The translations under genes and the position numbers were made by a program. A stretch of DNA of 64,000 nt from Cristatella mucedo (taxonomy: Eukaryota > Bryozoa > Phylactolaemata > Cristatellidae): contig WPIO01000061.1 of assembly GCA_009760855.2 (NCBI GenBank), forward strand, positions 2,375,001 through 2,439,000. The letters run 5' to 3'. Below the pieces are notes generated by a model that did not search any database, was not told the origin of the DNA, and worked only from the letters and a program-made list of their open reading frames with translations. Below are positions 34,985 through 46,235 of the stretch, one piece after another (the stretch's first letter is position 1; each line of letters starts with the position of its first letter).

Positions 34985-35060
34985 ACATGAAATGCCTAAA
35001 AAGAGATTTTGATTCTTTTCAGATATTTTACAAGTTTTAGTACTACTATTGTTGTTATAT
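34985..35060 (+). mobile_element. LINE-A 3' tail relic
   Basis: GAAATGCCTAAAAAGAGATTTTGATTCTTTTCAG resembles the hairpin region, followed by TACTACTATTGTTGTTATATTA as tail. It is weak. Confidence 0.4.
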
Positions 35061-35289
35061 TATTTAACATGTGACCTCATTCATTCAGGTACACGGTATG
35101 TTGCTCTAGTAGACCGCAGCCCGAAACGTTTCTTTTTTTACTTTCACAAATTACTGTAACAGCTAATCCATTGGTACTGTTCTGGGTCACAAAGATCAGA
35201 CAGAGCTTCACCAATGAGTTGCCATAGAAAAATTAGGGAAAAATTATTGCATATTGCTGAACCCCCTTCAGCGAAGGGGTTATGTTAGT

Positions 35290-35605
35290 GGACTGATTAG
35301 ATTGGCTGCATAGACTAGCGTACACACCAATGGACGATAGATAGCTTTTTCGGTAGCATTCAACGAATAATGATTTCCCAGACTAGACAGAACCAAGTGG
35401 CTTGTAAGATCTTGAGCCAACAGAAGAGTCAGACGGTACACATATTCGTTACGAATGACATGCTGACTAACTGCATTAGCGATCTTCTTAATATAACGCT
35501 TCAAATTTAAGTAATTATCAAAGAAGGCACCTAAATTTCAATTACGTGATGGTGGTCCAACTACAGCCTCAACAGTTAGAACAACGGCGGTTCCTAATCC
35601 AGGTA
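35290..35605 (-). mobile_element. Decayed LINE-B middle fragment
   Basis: It resembles minus-strand LINE-B around the VVRPSPRARNVGVVYENCLNFKRV region (compare 17,040-17,160): GATCTTCTTAATATAACGCTTCAAATTTAAG and CACCTAAATTTCAATTACGTGATGGTGGTCC are the best blocks. It is highly diverged. Confidence 0.5.
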
Positions 35606-35624
35606 CGTGCTTAAGGTGTCGTTT

Positions 35625-35929
35625 GTGTACGAGTTCAGCCTTATATTACGCAACGACATCTACTCTCCAACTGCCGACTATGGCACATCTTTTTCAGCGG
35701 TCCTGAACTGCTACTTCTATGCTACTCACTACCCCAACTGCTCTCCTGACTCTACTATGCTTCCCACTTTCTCTTTGTTGCGTGAGACGAATTCTGTTGG
35801 CTACCGAATGCGTACCGAAAGCCGCTTAGGCTGTGAGTGCGCTATACAAAACTCTCCTGCGTAACACCCACATGATCTTTATGACTTTGTGGAGTTACTG
35901 ACGGAGATACATTACATTACATTACATTA
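35625..35929 (+). mobile_element. LINE-B 3' end with (ATTAC)n tail
   Basis: It covers the last 80 or so codons (NDIYSPTADYGTSFSAVLNC, LLRETNSVGYRM, LGCECAIQNSPA, stop) and the 3' end GTTACTGACGGAGATACATT, then several ATTAC units. It shows the LINE-B terminus most cleanly. The reading frame is open to its natural stop. Confidence 0.87.
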
Positions 35930-36045
35930 CATTACTCACCATTCGATTGCATTTATCTTTGCAGCAAATGTAAAGCGCCTAGAGAGAGATTGAGTTCTCT
36001 GAGGGTGCTTTATCAAGTGCATTAATATTATTAATATTATCTTCG
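35930..36045 (+). mobile_element. LINE-A 3' end inserted in the LINE-B tail
   Basis: Directly after the ATTAC repeats come CACCATTCGATTGCATT, GCAGCAAATGTAAAGCGCC, the hairpin, and ATTAATATTATT. Only about 115 bases of LINE-A remain. Confidence 0.82.
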
Positions 36046-37350
36046 TTTTGCGTAAGAAAATTCGTAGAAATAGAGCATAATAATCTGCAAGATAAGCATT
36101 TAATTATCAATAGCTGCGACTAAATACAGTGGTTTAAATGACTAGTACGCACGCTGGATATCGGCAGCTTTGAATCCATAACTAAGACGGTAAGCTCAAC
36201 TCAGCTTTCCTTGAGAAATTTTAATAATAATGAAGAACCACAAAGGATGCTTGGTTTGGCATTGGTTGGGTAAGAAAGTCAGCCTAAATATATCAAACGT
36301 TATGACATCGAGCCTAAATTACTTCACATGCCTATAGGTAGGACTTCTGGCTTGTTCCCTTACCGTCAAGAAGTGATGTAAAACTCAGCTGATTGTCTGC
36401 TCTGTCATCAACGAATAGCTCCCACACCGTACCTCTTCTGTAACGCTCATATCACGAGCCCTTGCGTATTCACTCTCTTGCACCAATTTGTAAAATGTTT
36501 GGTTAGAGATCTGATTCTCTTCGGTCTATATGCACGCAACATATTACAATTAATACTACAAACATGATTCATTGATAAGAGCTGCTTCGAGTTTTATTGG
36601 CTATCATTGCCAAGAACCAAAATTAAAAAAGTCTTTCAGGCTCTCAATTTATCTACCTCTTAATACACAGCCCACTGATGTAAAATGTAGTGAAAGTGAA
36701 AGATATATTTTATTTCCCAAAATTCGGGTAGTTTACGTAATTAAATGATTCTCCTTTAAGAAAAATGATCTTCACTAGCAAAGCCCAAAGTAAAGCAGAA
36801 GCACGGGTGAATATGGGTAAAGGAACTGCTTTGGTGGCTTACTAACAGTGCGTATCATTGTGAGGTTAAGATCTGCAGGTTCAACAGCCTCATCGATGTA
36901 GCCACAGTAGAGCTTACGTGGTATCAACCGACTTGCCTTGAGGAACACATGATTACCTACTCCAGGAATTAAGCACACGTGATGAAGTAAAAAATCCTTG
37001 ACTCTCCTCGATTAGGTCATTTAGAATTAGGTTTAGGTTTGATTCCTAATTTAATTCAAATGAGTTTAACATCAATGAAATAAAGATTTTTTCTTACAGG
37101 AACTGACGTGCAATACACTTTCTCAAAGGTTGAGGTGTAGAAATCTAACACAAATTATATTTAGAATTATGTTTTTGCTTTTCTATCAAAATGGTAAGTT
37201 TTCGGCCTAAAACATTCGGAAGAAGCGTGAGCCGTATAACATCATGCCGTGCAACGTGAAATTGATAAAATGTCATCTGGCTAGAGAAGGCTGCGTAAGA
37301 GCAATTTCTTATCACGGCTAAGCAATGATCGAATGCGTGCATTAGTAGCT
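36046..37350. other. 1.3 kb without recognised features
   Basis: AT-rich, with a 67-codon minus-strand frame at 36,775-36,978 and a 65-codon one at 37,145-37,342. Neither carries a motif I recognise. No copy elsewhere in the window was noticed. Confidence 0.35.
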
Positions 37351-37351
37351 G

Positions 37352-37485
37352 GAAGAATGGCTTGACGGATGAGTGGCCAGCCGTCTCTCTGTAGACGCTT
37401 TAGTGGCTGCTACCGAGTGAACTGGCTACAGGGCTGTTATTCGCACTCCTTCTAAACAATCCAGTGATGGCACGGTTTTAGGAAT
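37352..37485. repeat. Dispersed repeat C, copy 1
   Basis: It shares with 39,372-39,497 the ordered blocks GGCTTGACGGAT / GGCCTGACGAAT, TTTAGTGGCTGCTACCGAGTG / TTTAGTGGCTATTGCCAAGTG, GCTACAGGGCTGTTATTCGC / GCTATAGGGCTGTGATGCGA, and AATCCAGTGATGGCACGG / AATCCAGTGATCGCACGG. Class unknown. A SINE-1 copy follows within a few bases. Confidence 0.7.
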
Positions 37486-37488
37486 GAT

Positions 37489-37650
37489 TGATTCAACAGC
37501 TTCTTTCGTATAGCGACATAAAAGCCTTCACGGCTATTACCACCGCATGCAGCTGCAATAAAGGATCTCCCACTGCAAGATTCGAACCAACGACTTCGGG
37601 ACGAAGTCTTCAACTGCCACAGCCTTACCTAGTGTGGCATCACGGCTCAC
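37489..37650 (-). mobile_element. SINE-1 copy
   Basis: Minus-strand head with A-box-like CACTAGGTAAGGCTG and B-box TTGGTTCGAATCTTGC, then the shared body (GCAGCTGCATGCGGTGG, ATAGCCGTGAAGGCTTT, GTCGCTATACGAAAGAAGC). It lacks an obvious simple-sequence tail. Confidence 0.82.
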
Positions 37651-38308
37651 CGACACTGCATTTTAAACGATAGGATACTAACAACATGCATTTGTAAATC
37701 TGCTCTTGTGCTGCCAAAATAGGCCATCCACCTACTGGCTCCACTGGTCTATGGTCTGGTGGAGACAACTTAGTAGCAAGCCTACTACTGTCGAAATCAA
37801 AATCGAGGTTCTCCAGAGATCGTGCCGGATACTCACACGAAGACGAAAAGCCTGATTGTGGTAACCGGCGAACTGAAAAAGACCATACTCCTATAAGATA
37901 AAATGATATAGTGTACAGAAAATGTATCAAAACTGTAATTGGCTGGGAGTTCCTTTCCAAATGCAAGTATGTTTGAAGTGCAATATGAAGTTTTGCCGAA
38001 ATATTGTGTCAGCATGCTCGAGCTAGATTTACCCGCCATTTCTACTACTTTTCGTTGCTAAAAAATTATAGACTAGAACCGATGAGACTTGAAGAGAAAG
38101 ATAGCTCTTTGGGCAAAATTGATTCCACCGACTCACTGGCTAAGTAGGCCATGATGACTACGAGATAGGCCAAATTGGAACAGCCGAACAAACGGAAGTG
38201 ATACTGGTTATATTGCAGATACAATTATAAAAATAACCACATCAGCTGGCTGGCTGGATGGAATACAAACAGCAACGGATTAAATTGATTTTCTAGAGTA
38301 ACTTTTAA

Positions 38309-38656
38309 TTGAAGTTATCAATAATAATGACGGTTTTGGCCTTTCAGAATTCTCTGCCAATAATCATTCTTGTAGCCACAAACAGCCAAAACCAGAAGTG
38401 CCAGCTGGAGCACAACGTACGACCAAGAAGCCAAATTGTTGATCAAGCTAAGCTGACAATGCTCCAGCAGAAGCTGCAGAAACAACCAACAGTCGCGTGG
38501 AAAAAAAGCAAAATGAGTTACTTTGATAGCATTCGGCAGCCGACAGGTGTGGCTAAAAGCAGTTTAAATGAAAGTAGCTGGGGAAAGAAGCAGCTAAAGG
38601 AAGTGACCCATCAGCAGCATAGTAGGCCTTGCTCTTCTGATACTTCTTTCTGGTAA
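38309..38656 (+). CDS. Unassigned open frame, possible exon
   Basis: A 115-codon frame rich in Gln, Lys and Ser, without repeats, signal sequence or known motif. A possible acceptor (TTTGGCCTTTCAG) lies at about 38,334-38,347, and the frame ends with TAA. It does not match any repeat family here, so it could be a terminal exon of an unknown gene or chance. I do not assign a function. Confidence 0.2.
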   Translation: MKLSIIMTVLAFQNSLPIIILVATNSQNQKCQLEHNVRPRSQIVDQAKLTMLQQKLQKQPTVAWKKSKMSYFDSIRQPTGVAKSSLNESSWGKKQLKEVTHQQHSRPCSSDTSFW

Positions 38657-38804
38657 AACTAATTATTTTTCACAGCTCATTTTGTCTTAGCTTCGGTATT
38701 GGCTTTTTCATGTTTCACACGCCTATGCTGCTCCTATTTCACGACTCGGGTGGCAGATTCGAGTAATGCTGCAGATAATACATTGCGGCCAATAAAAAGC
38801 AAGA

Positions 38805-38905
38805 TCATAATAATAATGATAATAAAAATACACTTGGTACAGTGCCCTGAGAGAACTCTATCTCCATCTCGGCACTCTACATTTGCTGTAAAGGATGGTG
38901 GCCCC
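38805..38905 (-). mobile_element. LINE-A 3' hairpin and tail only
   Basis: Plus-strand reading: ATAATAATGATAATAAAAATACACTTG, then CAGTGCCCTGAGAGAACT and TCTCGGCACTCTACATTTGCTGTAAAGG. The hairpin arms have changed together (AGTGCC/GGCACT instead of AGCGCC/GGCGCT), which keeps pairing. Confidence 0.75.
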
Positions 38906-39371
38906 TAAGTATCCGGAGCCACTATATAAATGAGACTGCAGAATGAGCCAATCTTTATCTTTACTTTATTTATGTAGTCATTTAACAATAATAAATCAAA
39001 AGTTTATGACTACTATGAGATGACAATGCAAACCCTCATTTCATTGACTGTGTTATTGCACTCAGGGAATTGCTGAGTAAATCCTTGAATACACAGTCTT
39101 TTGCCTCTTTTTCAAGAATATATTGTGGTTTTGCTTCTAACCTTTTAGGTCTTGATATGCATGCATTTCTAAAGACGAGTTTGGATTCCTCTTTGCCATT
39201 CATACAGAGAGCATAGCACTTCTTCATTAACATTAATAGAAAAAGACGTCGCTTTGAACACAATTATCTTTTTTCCTTGCTGCAGCTGTTTTGTAACAAT
39301 ACCTGTAAGCCTCACCCATGGAACAGCACAAGGCCAGGCTAAAGATTAGTGCAGGATGGCAAAAATGGCCT

Positions 39372-39497
39372 GACGAATAGTGCTCGTATGACATTTGTCT
39401 GCAGATACTTTAGTGGCTATTGCCAAGTGAACTTGCTATAGGGCTGTGATGCGAACATCTTCTGACCAATCCAGTGATCGCACGGCTTTCGAAATGC
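39372..39497. repeat. Dispersed repeat C, copy 2
   Basis: This is the second copy of the repeat at 37,352-37,485, in the same orientation 2 kb away, with scattered substitutions. Homology appears to end near GAAATG. Whether it is a segmental duplication or a transposon cannot be told from two copies. Confidence 0.7.
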
Positions 39498-39734
39498 TCT
39501 GGGATCACTAGGTCTACTATCAGCAGCAGCAACCACTAATGTTTGCTCACTTCATCACTTCGTAAAAGTGAGGCCGCCCGATCTTAAGCACTGCTACTCT
39601 GACGTTAACAGGAAAACCTAGCAGAGACACTCACAGCTGTTCGGAATTGGGGAGCACTGGCAGGAAAGCTAGGCCATGAGCTATCCCAGCAATTCATGGT
39701 AGTCAGCATTCATGAACAGACCCTGATAAGGTGG

Positions 39735-42700
39735 CTGATAATATGAATAATATGGATAGTAATACTAATAATATGAATAATTCACCTGGCAAAGCGCACC
39801 TAGAGAAATCAATCTCTTTCTAGGTGCTTTTCGTTTGCAGCAACGGTAAACGCGATTAAATGGTAAGTAATATCATGCTTGAAAAACAACACAAATAACA
39901 TGGTTAGGGATGATTTGCATAGGGTCAGCATGCAAATGTAGTTAGTGGCAGCCTGCACAGTGTCAGCACACATAAGTACGTAAAGTATGAATCTCAGGAC
40001 CCACTAAATGCTATCCTAAATAGGTGTGTTTGTAAGTTCTTTTTAAATGTGGTCAAGTCAGGGGATGTTCTGACGCAAGTCTGGAGAGAGTTCCAGGCTT
40101 ACGGAGCATACGAACTAAATGCAAGATCTCCAAAGGATTTGAGGTTTTTACGTGGTATTAGTAAACTGTTGGATTCCGAAAAGCGGGTGGTACGATGCTT
40201 AACTTTGTAGGGGAGTAGATATGAGAGATAGGCTGGAGCCAAACAAAAAAGTGGCTTCAAAAGGAGCGACAAAACGTTGAAGTCGATCCGTTGCTTGACT
40301 GCTAGCCAGTGCAGGTCAGCGTGAAGTGGTGCGACGTGGCAACTGCAACGCTTACGACAGACAAGCCTACCTGTGGAGTTTGCATCAGCTGTAATCGCGT
40401 GATTGCACATGCCGGTAGGCCAGCAAGAAGTGAGTACAGTAGTCGAGACGGGATGTCCGAAATGCAAGTACTAACTTAGACGTGGTATCCTTATCTAAAA
40501 AAGCCCGAATTTTAGCAACGTTATGAAGCTGAAAGTAGGCGGACTTGATTGTGAAGCTGATGTGTTCGTCTAACGAGAAGTCACTTTGTAACATTACCCC
40601 TAGATTTCGAGCTGATTCAACAGGAGATATGCAAGCAGAGCCAATTTCGAACGTCAGTCTTTGAAATTTTGGAAGAACATTGGGTTTGTCCACTTTTAAT
40701 AATAAATTAGTTTTATCATCGTTTAGTTTAGGAAAATTTGCTGCCATCCATGTGCAAATGTCATCAATATATATGCAGCAAGTGAGTTGAGAGAGTTCGA
40801 TGTGCTCGAAGGCTGGGTAGGATCAAAGCGAAGGTACAACTGAGTGTCATCCGCATAGAAGTGAAAGCCTAGATTGGGCTTGGCAATCACATCAGCAAGA
40901 GGGAGAGAATAAACCGTGAAAGGAAACGGACCTAGCACGGAGCCCTGAGGTACCCACATTATAGAATTACCTCTGGAGATCTTGGTCCATTCATGTCAAT
41001 ACTCTGGAGTCTCCCAATGAGATAGGACCTGAACCATTACGGAGTGGTGCCAGTGATGCCCAGGCGAGATGAGAGGCACTCTAGAAGAACTTTGTGATCA
41101 ATAGTATCAAAAGCTGCCGAAAAATCTATCAAAGGAAGCAGCGACACCCTACCTGTGTCCGCATTCCTAAGTATATGTTATATATATAATTCATTTATTT
41201 AGCGCCCCAAGAGAACTTAATCTCTTTTCAGGCACTTCACATATGCCTCGGGGCTCGAGCTCACGACCTCAGTCAGACCTTGGTCTAAGTAGGTCGTTGT
41301 CCACCCTAAGCAATGCTGACTCTGTAGCGTGATTAGCTCTAAAGCGAGGCTGAAACATACTAGCAAGGTTTGAAGTTTCAAGATGTGAGTTCAGCTGGTC
41401 CCCCATGATCCGTTCCAGTGTCTTTGATAGGAATTGTAAAAGGGATACTGGGCGGTACTTGCTTAATTCCTCTTGATCTAGTGTCGCTTTCTTGAGGCGT
41501 GGCCTGACTACAGCTATTTTGAAGGGTGCTGGAACATGACCTGTGGCTAATGTCATAATAAAGGTGTTCGCTATGCATGGCAACAGCAGATCAATGGAAC
41601 GTAGGAGTAGGACAGTGGGAATAGGGTGCAGAGGACTTGCTGTCTTCTTTGATTGGGATACGATCTTTAGGAAGACATCACTAGTGACCTGCTTAAATGC
41701 AGATATTGAGGTGCAGCCCGGAATCGAGGAGCAGCATTCTAGAGAGCGTATTGTCATCGCAGTGGTAGTCTCCTTGATATTGCCTATCTTCTGCACAAAG
41801 AATCGAAATTAGCGATCGGCTAGATCATCACAAGGATCATCAGGTAAGGAGATAGTCTGGGAATGGTTGAGGAGATGGTTGATCATCAACATTAGCTTTT
41901 TAGGATTGTGCATATGTGATTCAACAATGTTTTATATAGAAGCTAGACTTGGCCTTTCCAAGGATCGATTGGTACGACCTACAGTAGTAGTCTTCATATG
42001 CCTGTCGATGGACAGTCAGTCCTGATCTTTCGTCTGTTTTTTTCAAGCTTGGGTACAGTAAACCTAGCTAGTTTAATGTCTGTGGTAAACCATAGGCCGT
42101 CTGGGCGAGGGCTAACTGTGCGTTTTGTCAGAGGAGCAAACTTGTCGAGCGTGTCAGCTAGTGTCGTGTTGTAGCTATCTACCAACGATGACAGATCAGA
42201 GGGAGGTATGAGCAACAGAGGCGGTGGATATTATCGCACAGACAGCTACGATGTCAAGGGTCTTGAGGTTTCGCGATTTTCAGGTTATTTTAGAGGAGGA
42301 AGTGGCCACACACTGTAGATTGAATGAGATCTGCACGTGGTAAGATTAGCTGGATTTGGTAATCATTGGTGATGACAAAGTGCAGTTGTATGAGAAAATC
42401 AGGTCGAGTGTGTGATCCTTGATGTGAGTAGGGCCATGCACATGAGCCACAACAGACAATGAGTCAGTCAATGCACGAAATTTAGTGCTGAAGGCGTCAG
42501 ATAAGTTATCAAAGTGAACGTTGAAATCACCCATAACGAGGAAGGATTTATTTCTTGCCCACAGCATTAAAATGAGATCGGAGAAATGTGAGTTAAAGGA
42601 GGATTTGGTACCTGGTGGGCGGTAGACTACTGCCATTATCGGTAGCTTGTTTTCGGGTGAGTCTAGGACAAGTGATTCAAAAGTCTGCTTCGAGGGTACT

Positions 42701-43335
42701 GGAAATGGCTTGAAGTTGAATTCCGAGCGCACGATAACAGCAACTCCACCTCCAGTTTTGATTGATCTAGGGTTGTGAAAGAATGAATAAACAGTTGGGG
42801 TTGCCTCTTTTATTTTCGGACAGTTTATCGATTTTAGCCAAGTTTCTGTAAGGGCGAGCAGGTTCATACCATTTTCAGAAATAAGGTTGCTTTTTAATAG
42901 AGGTTTATTGCACGTTGAGTGAGGATTTTAAAGGCAAGCGTTAAGTCTGGCCGATGGAGTTATAACAGGCCTGATGACCGCTAAGTTAGAGAGATTCACA
43001 GTGATGCATGTGGGGGAGCGTGCTGAGCGGTTCGAGACAATGCTAGGAATACCAACCGAGCAGGTATTCAGCTCAAAGTTCCCGCCCAACGAGCGGGGTT
43101 TGAGCTGGTGGTTCCGGCCAATGCGGCGGCTCCAGGGTGCTTTTCTTTTGTTAATGCATAGTTTACGAATCTTGGAAAAAGCGTTAATATCTAGAAATAT
43201 CTTTGATCTACGATGACGAGGCAATAACAGCTGCTGACGATCATAACTAACATGCAGGTTACTAGCCGCCGACGAAGCTAAGGCAGCCGCTTGTGTGGGA
43301 GACCCAGCAGCCCCAAGCAATAAGCGTTTAGATAT
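39735..43335 (-). mobile_element. Near full-length LINE-A (endonuclease plus RT), SINE-2 inside
   Basis: Minus strand from about 43,335 down. An N-terminal region (43,320-42,928) includes a YDRQQLLL block like the YTKQDLLS of LINE-B. An AP-type endonuclease (42,867-42,346) shows LTETWL, GGGVAVIVR, VVYRPPG, MGDFNVHFDN and a DLIFS block. The linker (42,215-41,994) and RT (41,796-40,385, with YRPVSLLQFLSKTLERI and [13 protein letters not shown]) follow, then the C-terminal region, hairpin and AATAAT-like tail. Frameshifts separate the pieces. A SINE-2 lies at 41,174-41,284. It is the best guide to the full element, about 3.6 kb. Confidence 0.9.
41174..41284 (-). mobile_element. SINE-2 copy with 7-bp target duplication
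   Basis: Flanked by CTAAGTA at 41,167-41,173 and 41,285-41,291, matching the uninterrupted LINE-A site (TTCCTAAGTAGGTCG). On the minus strand it has a tRNA-like head with B-box-like GAGCTCGAGCCCC and then GAAGTGCCTGAAAAGAGATT, AAGTTCTCTTGGGGCGCTAA: the LINE-A hairpin arms and loop. It ends in AT-rich TGAATTATATATA. The clean target duplication proves retrotransposition. Confidence 0.85.
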
Positions 43336-43935
43336 CCACAGGCACGTAATTTCTTAGGCACTACGGTCAAATTACAATCAGAATAACTTTATACAGGTCT
43401 TAGCTGTATCATTTCCGTATATGATGTTTGCAAGAACTTTGGTTTTCGGAATAATTCTGCAACAAACACGAACCCACGTGAGAGCGCTGTATGTCAGATG
43501 CTTACTAGGTAGAAGAAATGGCTATTACACAATAGTGCGGCTCCTACGGAACAGCTAAAAAATGCAGCTTGCTCTCGGCGAAAGCACGGTTAGTGAGAAA
43601 GAGCAGCTCAATGGCTACGGCTCTGGACGAACATGCCACTGCTGCTCTGAGCAGGCTTCCACGAGGCTGCTCCTTTTTCCATTCGCAATACCTCGTCTGG
43701 TCTGTAGGTTTGCTTAAGAGACAAAAGCGTGAATCAGGATAAAACCTGTCTAACTAATTCACTATGGCAATAGCAAGGAACGTACCAAGAAGCGTGGAAA
43801 TTTATTCTACTGCATGCAGGTGTTTGGGTGAATGCGTCCAGTCCAGGAACGCTGGGGGGGCGGTGAACGGAGATAGCTACAGCTACAGAAAATCCCTATC
43901 CATACTGGTATTCCGATTCAGCCTCTCTTACGAGG

Positions 43936-44065
43936 TTTAGATATACTTTATCTGTATAGCTCACTAAGGGAACTTAATCTCTGTAAAGGTGCTTGCATGT
44001 GCTTACAGGTTGAATTCACGAAATTGGTCATGAACTGGGGAGCACCTTACCAACGATCTTGGCTG
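43936..44065 (-). mobile_element. SINE-2 copy
   Basis: Minus-strand head with A-box-like TTGGTAAGGTGCTCC and B-box-like CGTGAATTCAACC, then GCACCTTTACAGAGATTAAG, TTCCCTTAGTGAGCTATA as the LINE-A-like hairpin. It is the copy with the most tRNA-like A-box. Confidence 0.68.
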
Positions 44066-45120
44066 GGATGCTATGAACATGCCAGGATAAGTTAACGGGG
44101 ACAGCCTGCTCTTTGTTAGCTTTGAGCATAGATGAAATTAGGTTTAGTCTGAGGTGCTGTGTTGTACTGGCTGCTAGTTGAATTGGCGATTACCAGCAGA
44201 AGCAAGTGCTATACCCTGGCGAGTAAAGCTTGAGTAGAAAAGAGCTTGAGTAATATTAGCAATAACTCAGAATTTGTTACAGTGCATCTCAATTCATGTG
44301 GATCCGCAGAACAAGTAGATAGGGTTGTCACTGTGACCTTGAAATGGTGCTGAAAGAAGCGCTACCTAGCCATTAGGAAACGAAAGACCGTCGCGAAGCT
44401 TTGATTAAAGAACGATGGACCACAGACACCTGATGAATCAGAGGAGGGCATGTGGTTCTGTCTACTGCTACTGCTGCAGAATCGTCCTCGCCTAATTTCA
44501 GTTGGGTTATCGTATGCAGCCGAAGATGAATGGCAGACTTGGAAAAGTTTCCACCAGTTTTTGAAGCATCTGTGTTAGCAACAGAACAATACAAGCCACT
44601 CAGGAAGCAACACTCTCTGTGTAAGCGTATTAGCATATATATCTCTACTAATGAAAGCGAGAAAGTCCACCGAGCGTCCAGATAGCACACTTTTTTACAA
44701 GCGGCAAAATGGCGCAGCGTTGTTTTCCGTGACGGAACCACAACTTAGCGAACTAAGTCCACAGACAGTGAGCTGCTCATGAGCAATTCAATTAATACTA
44801 TGACCCAACAACCGAGAGTTGGGGAGTAATTTAACTGGAAAGTTGGCATGCCCTGAAGTCCTAAGCTTATAACGCATGATTGTTCATAGTATAGTCGACA
44901 GCCAAATGACGTTCCAGAAATGCTGCGGTATGTCAGTCGCTTGCAATCGGGCTGTAGAGTGCTTTTATAACCGCGCAGACAAGCTCGTCCCCCGGCTCTC
45001 TACCGGTGGACTGTGTGGTGCCGTGCTGCGGTGCGGTTAAAACACAGGCGGCCACAAATGGGTGCCGAAAGCAACAGTTTATTGTGGGCCTGTTTGTAGC
45101 GGTTACGCGCCGGCGCAAGC
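44066..45120. other. No recognised gene; one unassigned frame
   Basis: A 122-codon minus-strand frame (44,741-44,373) is open but has no motif I recognise and no supported splice sites. The region becomes GC-rich toward 45,000, leading into the minisatellite. Confidence 0.35.
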
Positions 45121-45435
45121 GCTTTAAGCGGCGCGCACCGGACCAACGGAGTTAACTGCGCGAACTCCCGAAGCCCGAGTATAACCAACTACCCTGTGCG
45201 TTTAGGCGGCGCGTATCGGCCGACGGAGTTAACTGCGCGAACTCCCGAAGCCCGACTATAATAACTACCCTACGCGTTTACGCGGCGCGTACCGGACCGA
45301 CGGAGTTAACTGTGCGAACTCCCGAAGGCCGAGTATAACTAACTACCCTATGCGTTTACGCGGCGCGTGTCGGTCCGACGGAGTTAACTGCACGAACTCC
45401 CGAAGTCCGAGTATAACTAACTACCCTATGCGCGC
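45121..45435 (+). repeat. GC-rich 78-bp minisatellite, four units
   Basis: Units start near 45,121, 45,199, 45,274 and 45,352. Each holds GCGTTTACGCGGCGCGTACC, CGGACCGACGGAGTTAACTG, CGCGAACTCCCGAAGCCCGA and GTATAACTAACTACCCTATG in order. GGAGTT and AACTCC are perfect inverted arms around AACTGCGCG, so each unit can form a small hairpin. Unit differences are few, indicating recent tandem duplication. Confidence 0.93.
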
Positions 45436-45490
45436 GTCGCTACAGCACCCCAAGATACGAGCGGCTAACTGAGTAGCCGGCAGAACACAA

Positions 45491-45527
<37 letters not shown>
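45491..45527 (+). repeat. (TC)n microsatellite
   Basis: An uninterrupted TC dinucleotide tract lies 60 bases after the 78-bp repeat. Confidence 0.95.
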
Positions 45528-45530
<3 letters not shown>

Positions 45531-45608
45531 CTCTCGACCTTGGGCGTAGCTGTTATTGTTTTTGTTGGACCCTAGCTCTCTGTGTCCGTCCTAGGCCTAA
45601 TTCTTCTT

Positions 45609-45738
45609 GGCTAGTCCTCGGCTAGCCATTGGCCAGCCATTGGCTAGCCCTTGGCCAGTCCTTGGCCAGCCCTTGGCTAGTCCTTGGCCAGTCCTTGGCC
45701 AATCCTTGGCCAATCCTTGGCCAATCCTAGGCTAGTCC
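45609..45738 (+). repeat. 11-bp tandem repeat, about 12 units
   Basis: The unit is GGCCAGTCCTT with C/T and A/G variants (GGCTAGTCCTT, GGCCAATCCTT, GGCTAGCCATT). Eleven full units run in strict 11-base register from 45,609 with no indels, followed by nine bases of a twelfth. The last three GGCCAATCCT units are nearly identical. It is flanked by more CTAG-containing sequence. Confidence 0.95.
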
Positions 45739-46235
45739 GCCTGCTACGGTTGCTCTAGGTGCCCTAGTCAGACCCACTAAGGCGAGGGCTAATATCGCGG
45801 CTAGCCCGAGAGCTGCTCCGTTGCACTTTTAGAAGCCTGCAAACCAGACTCTGTTAAAACGCAATTAATGATGGGGCAAATGGCTACGTGAGGCTAATGG
45901 CATACGTGCTAATCTTTTGACGGGTTGCCTACACGATCTCAACTCTGTCAGCTTGCCTGCTCCTTACAATCTTCATACAAAGGTCGGACACCCAACGTAG
46001 ATCTTGCCCGGCAATTGCAATCGTGCAATCGGGCAATCTCGGCGCCGCAGAGTATTTCAATCTTTTTATCCGAGCTACTTACATGTATGGCTTATATTTA
46101 ATGTCAGGAATAGCTCTGTCCCAAAGCCTCACAAAGGTGCCAGTGAATATGCCGAGAATGTATAAGTGATAGGATAGGTGTACCTCAAACTGTTGCCTGT
46201 GCTGTTGCTCCATTGGAAGGTCTGCTTCTATGCCC

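Noticed and set aside
44373-44741. 122-codon minus-strand frame as a gene
   Set aside because: No motif, no splice support and no similarity that I recognise; kept only as an unassigned frame within the gap entry.
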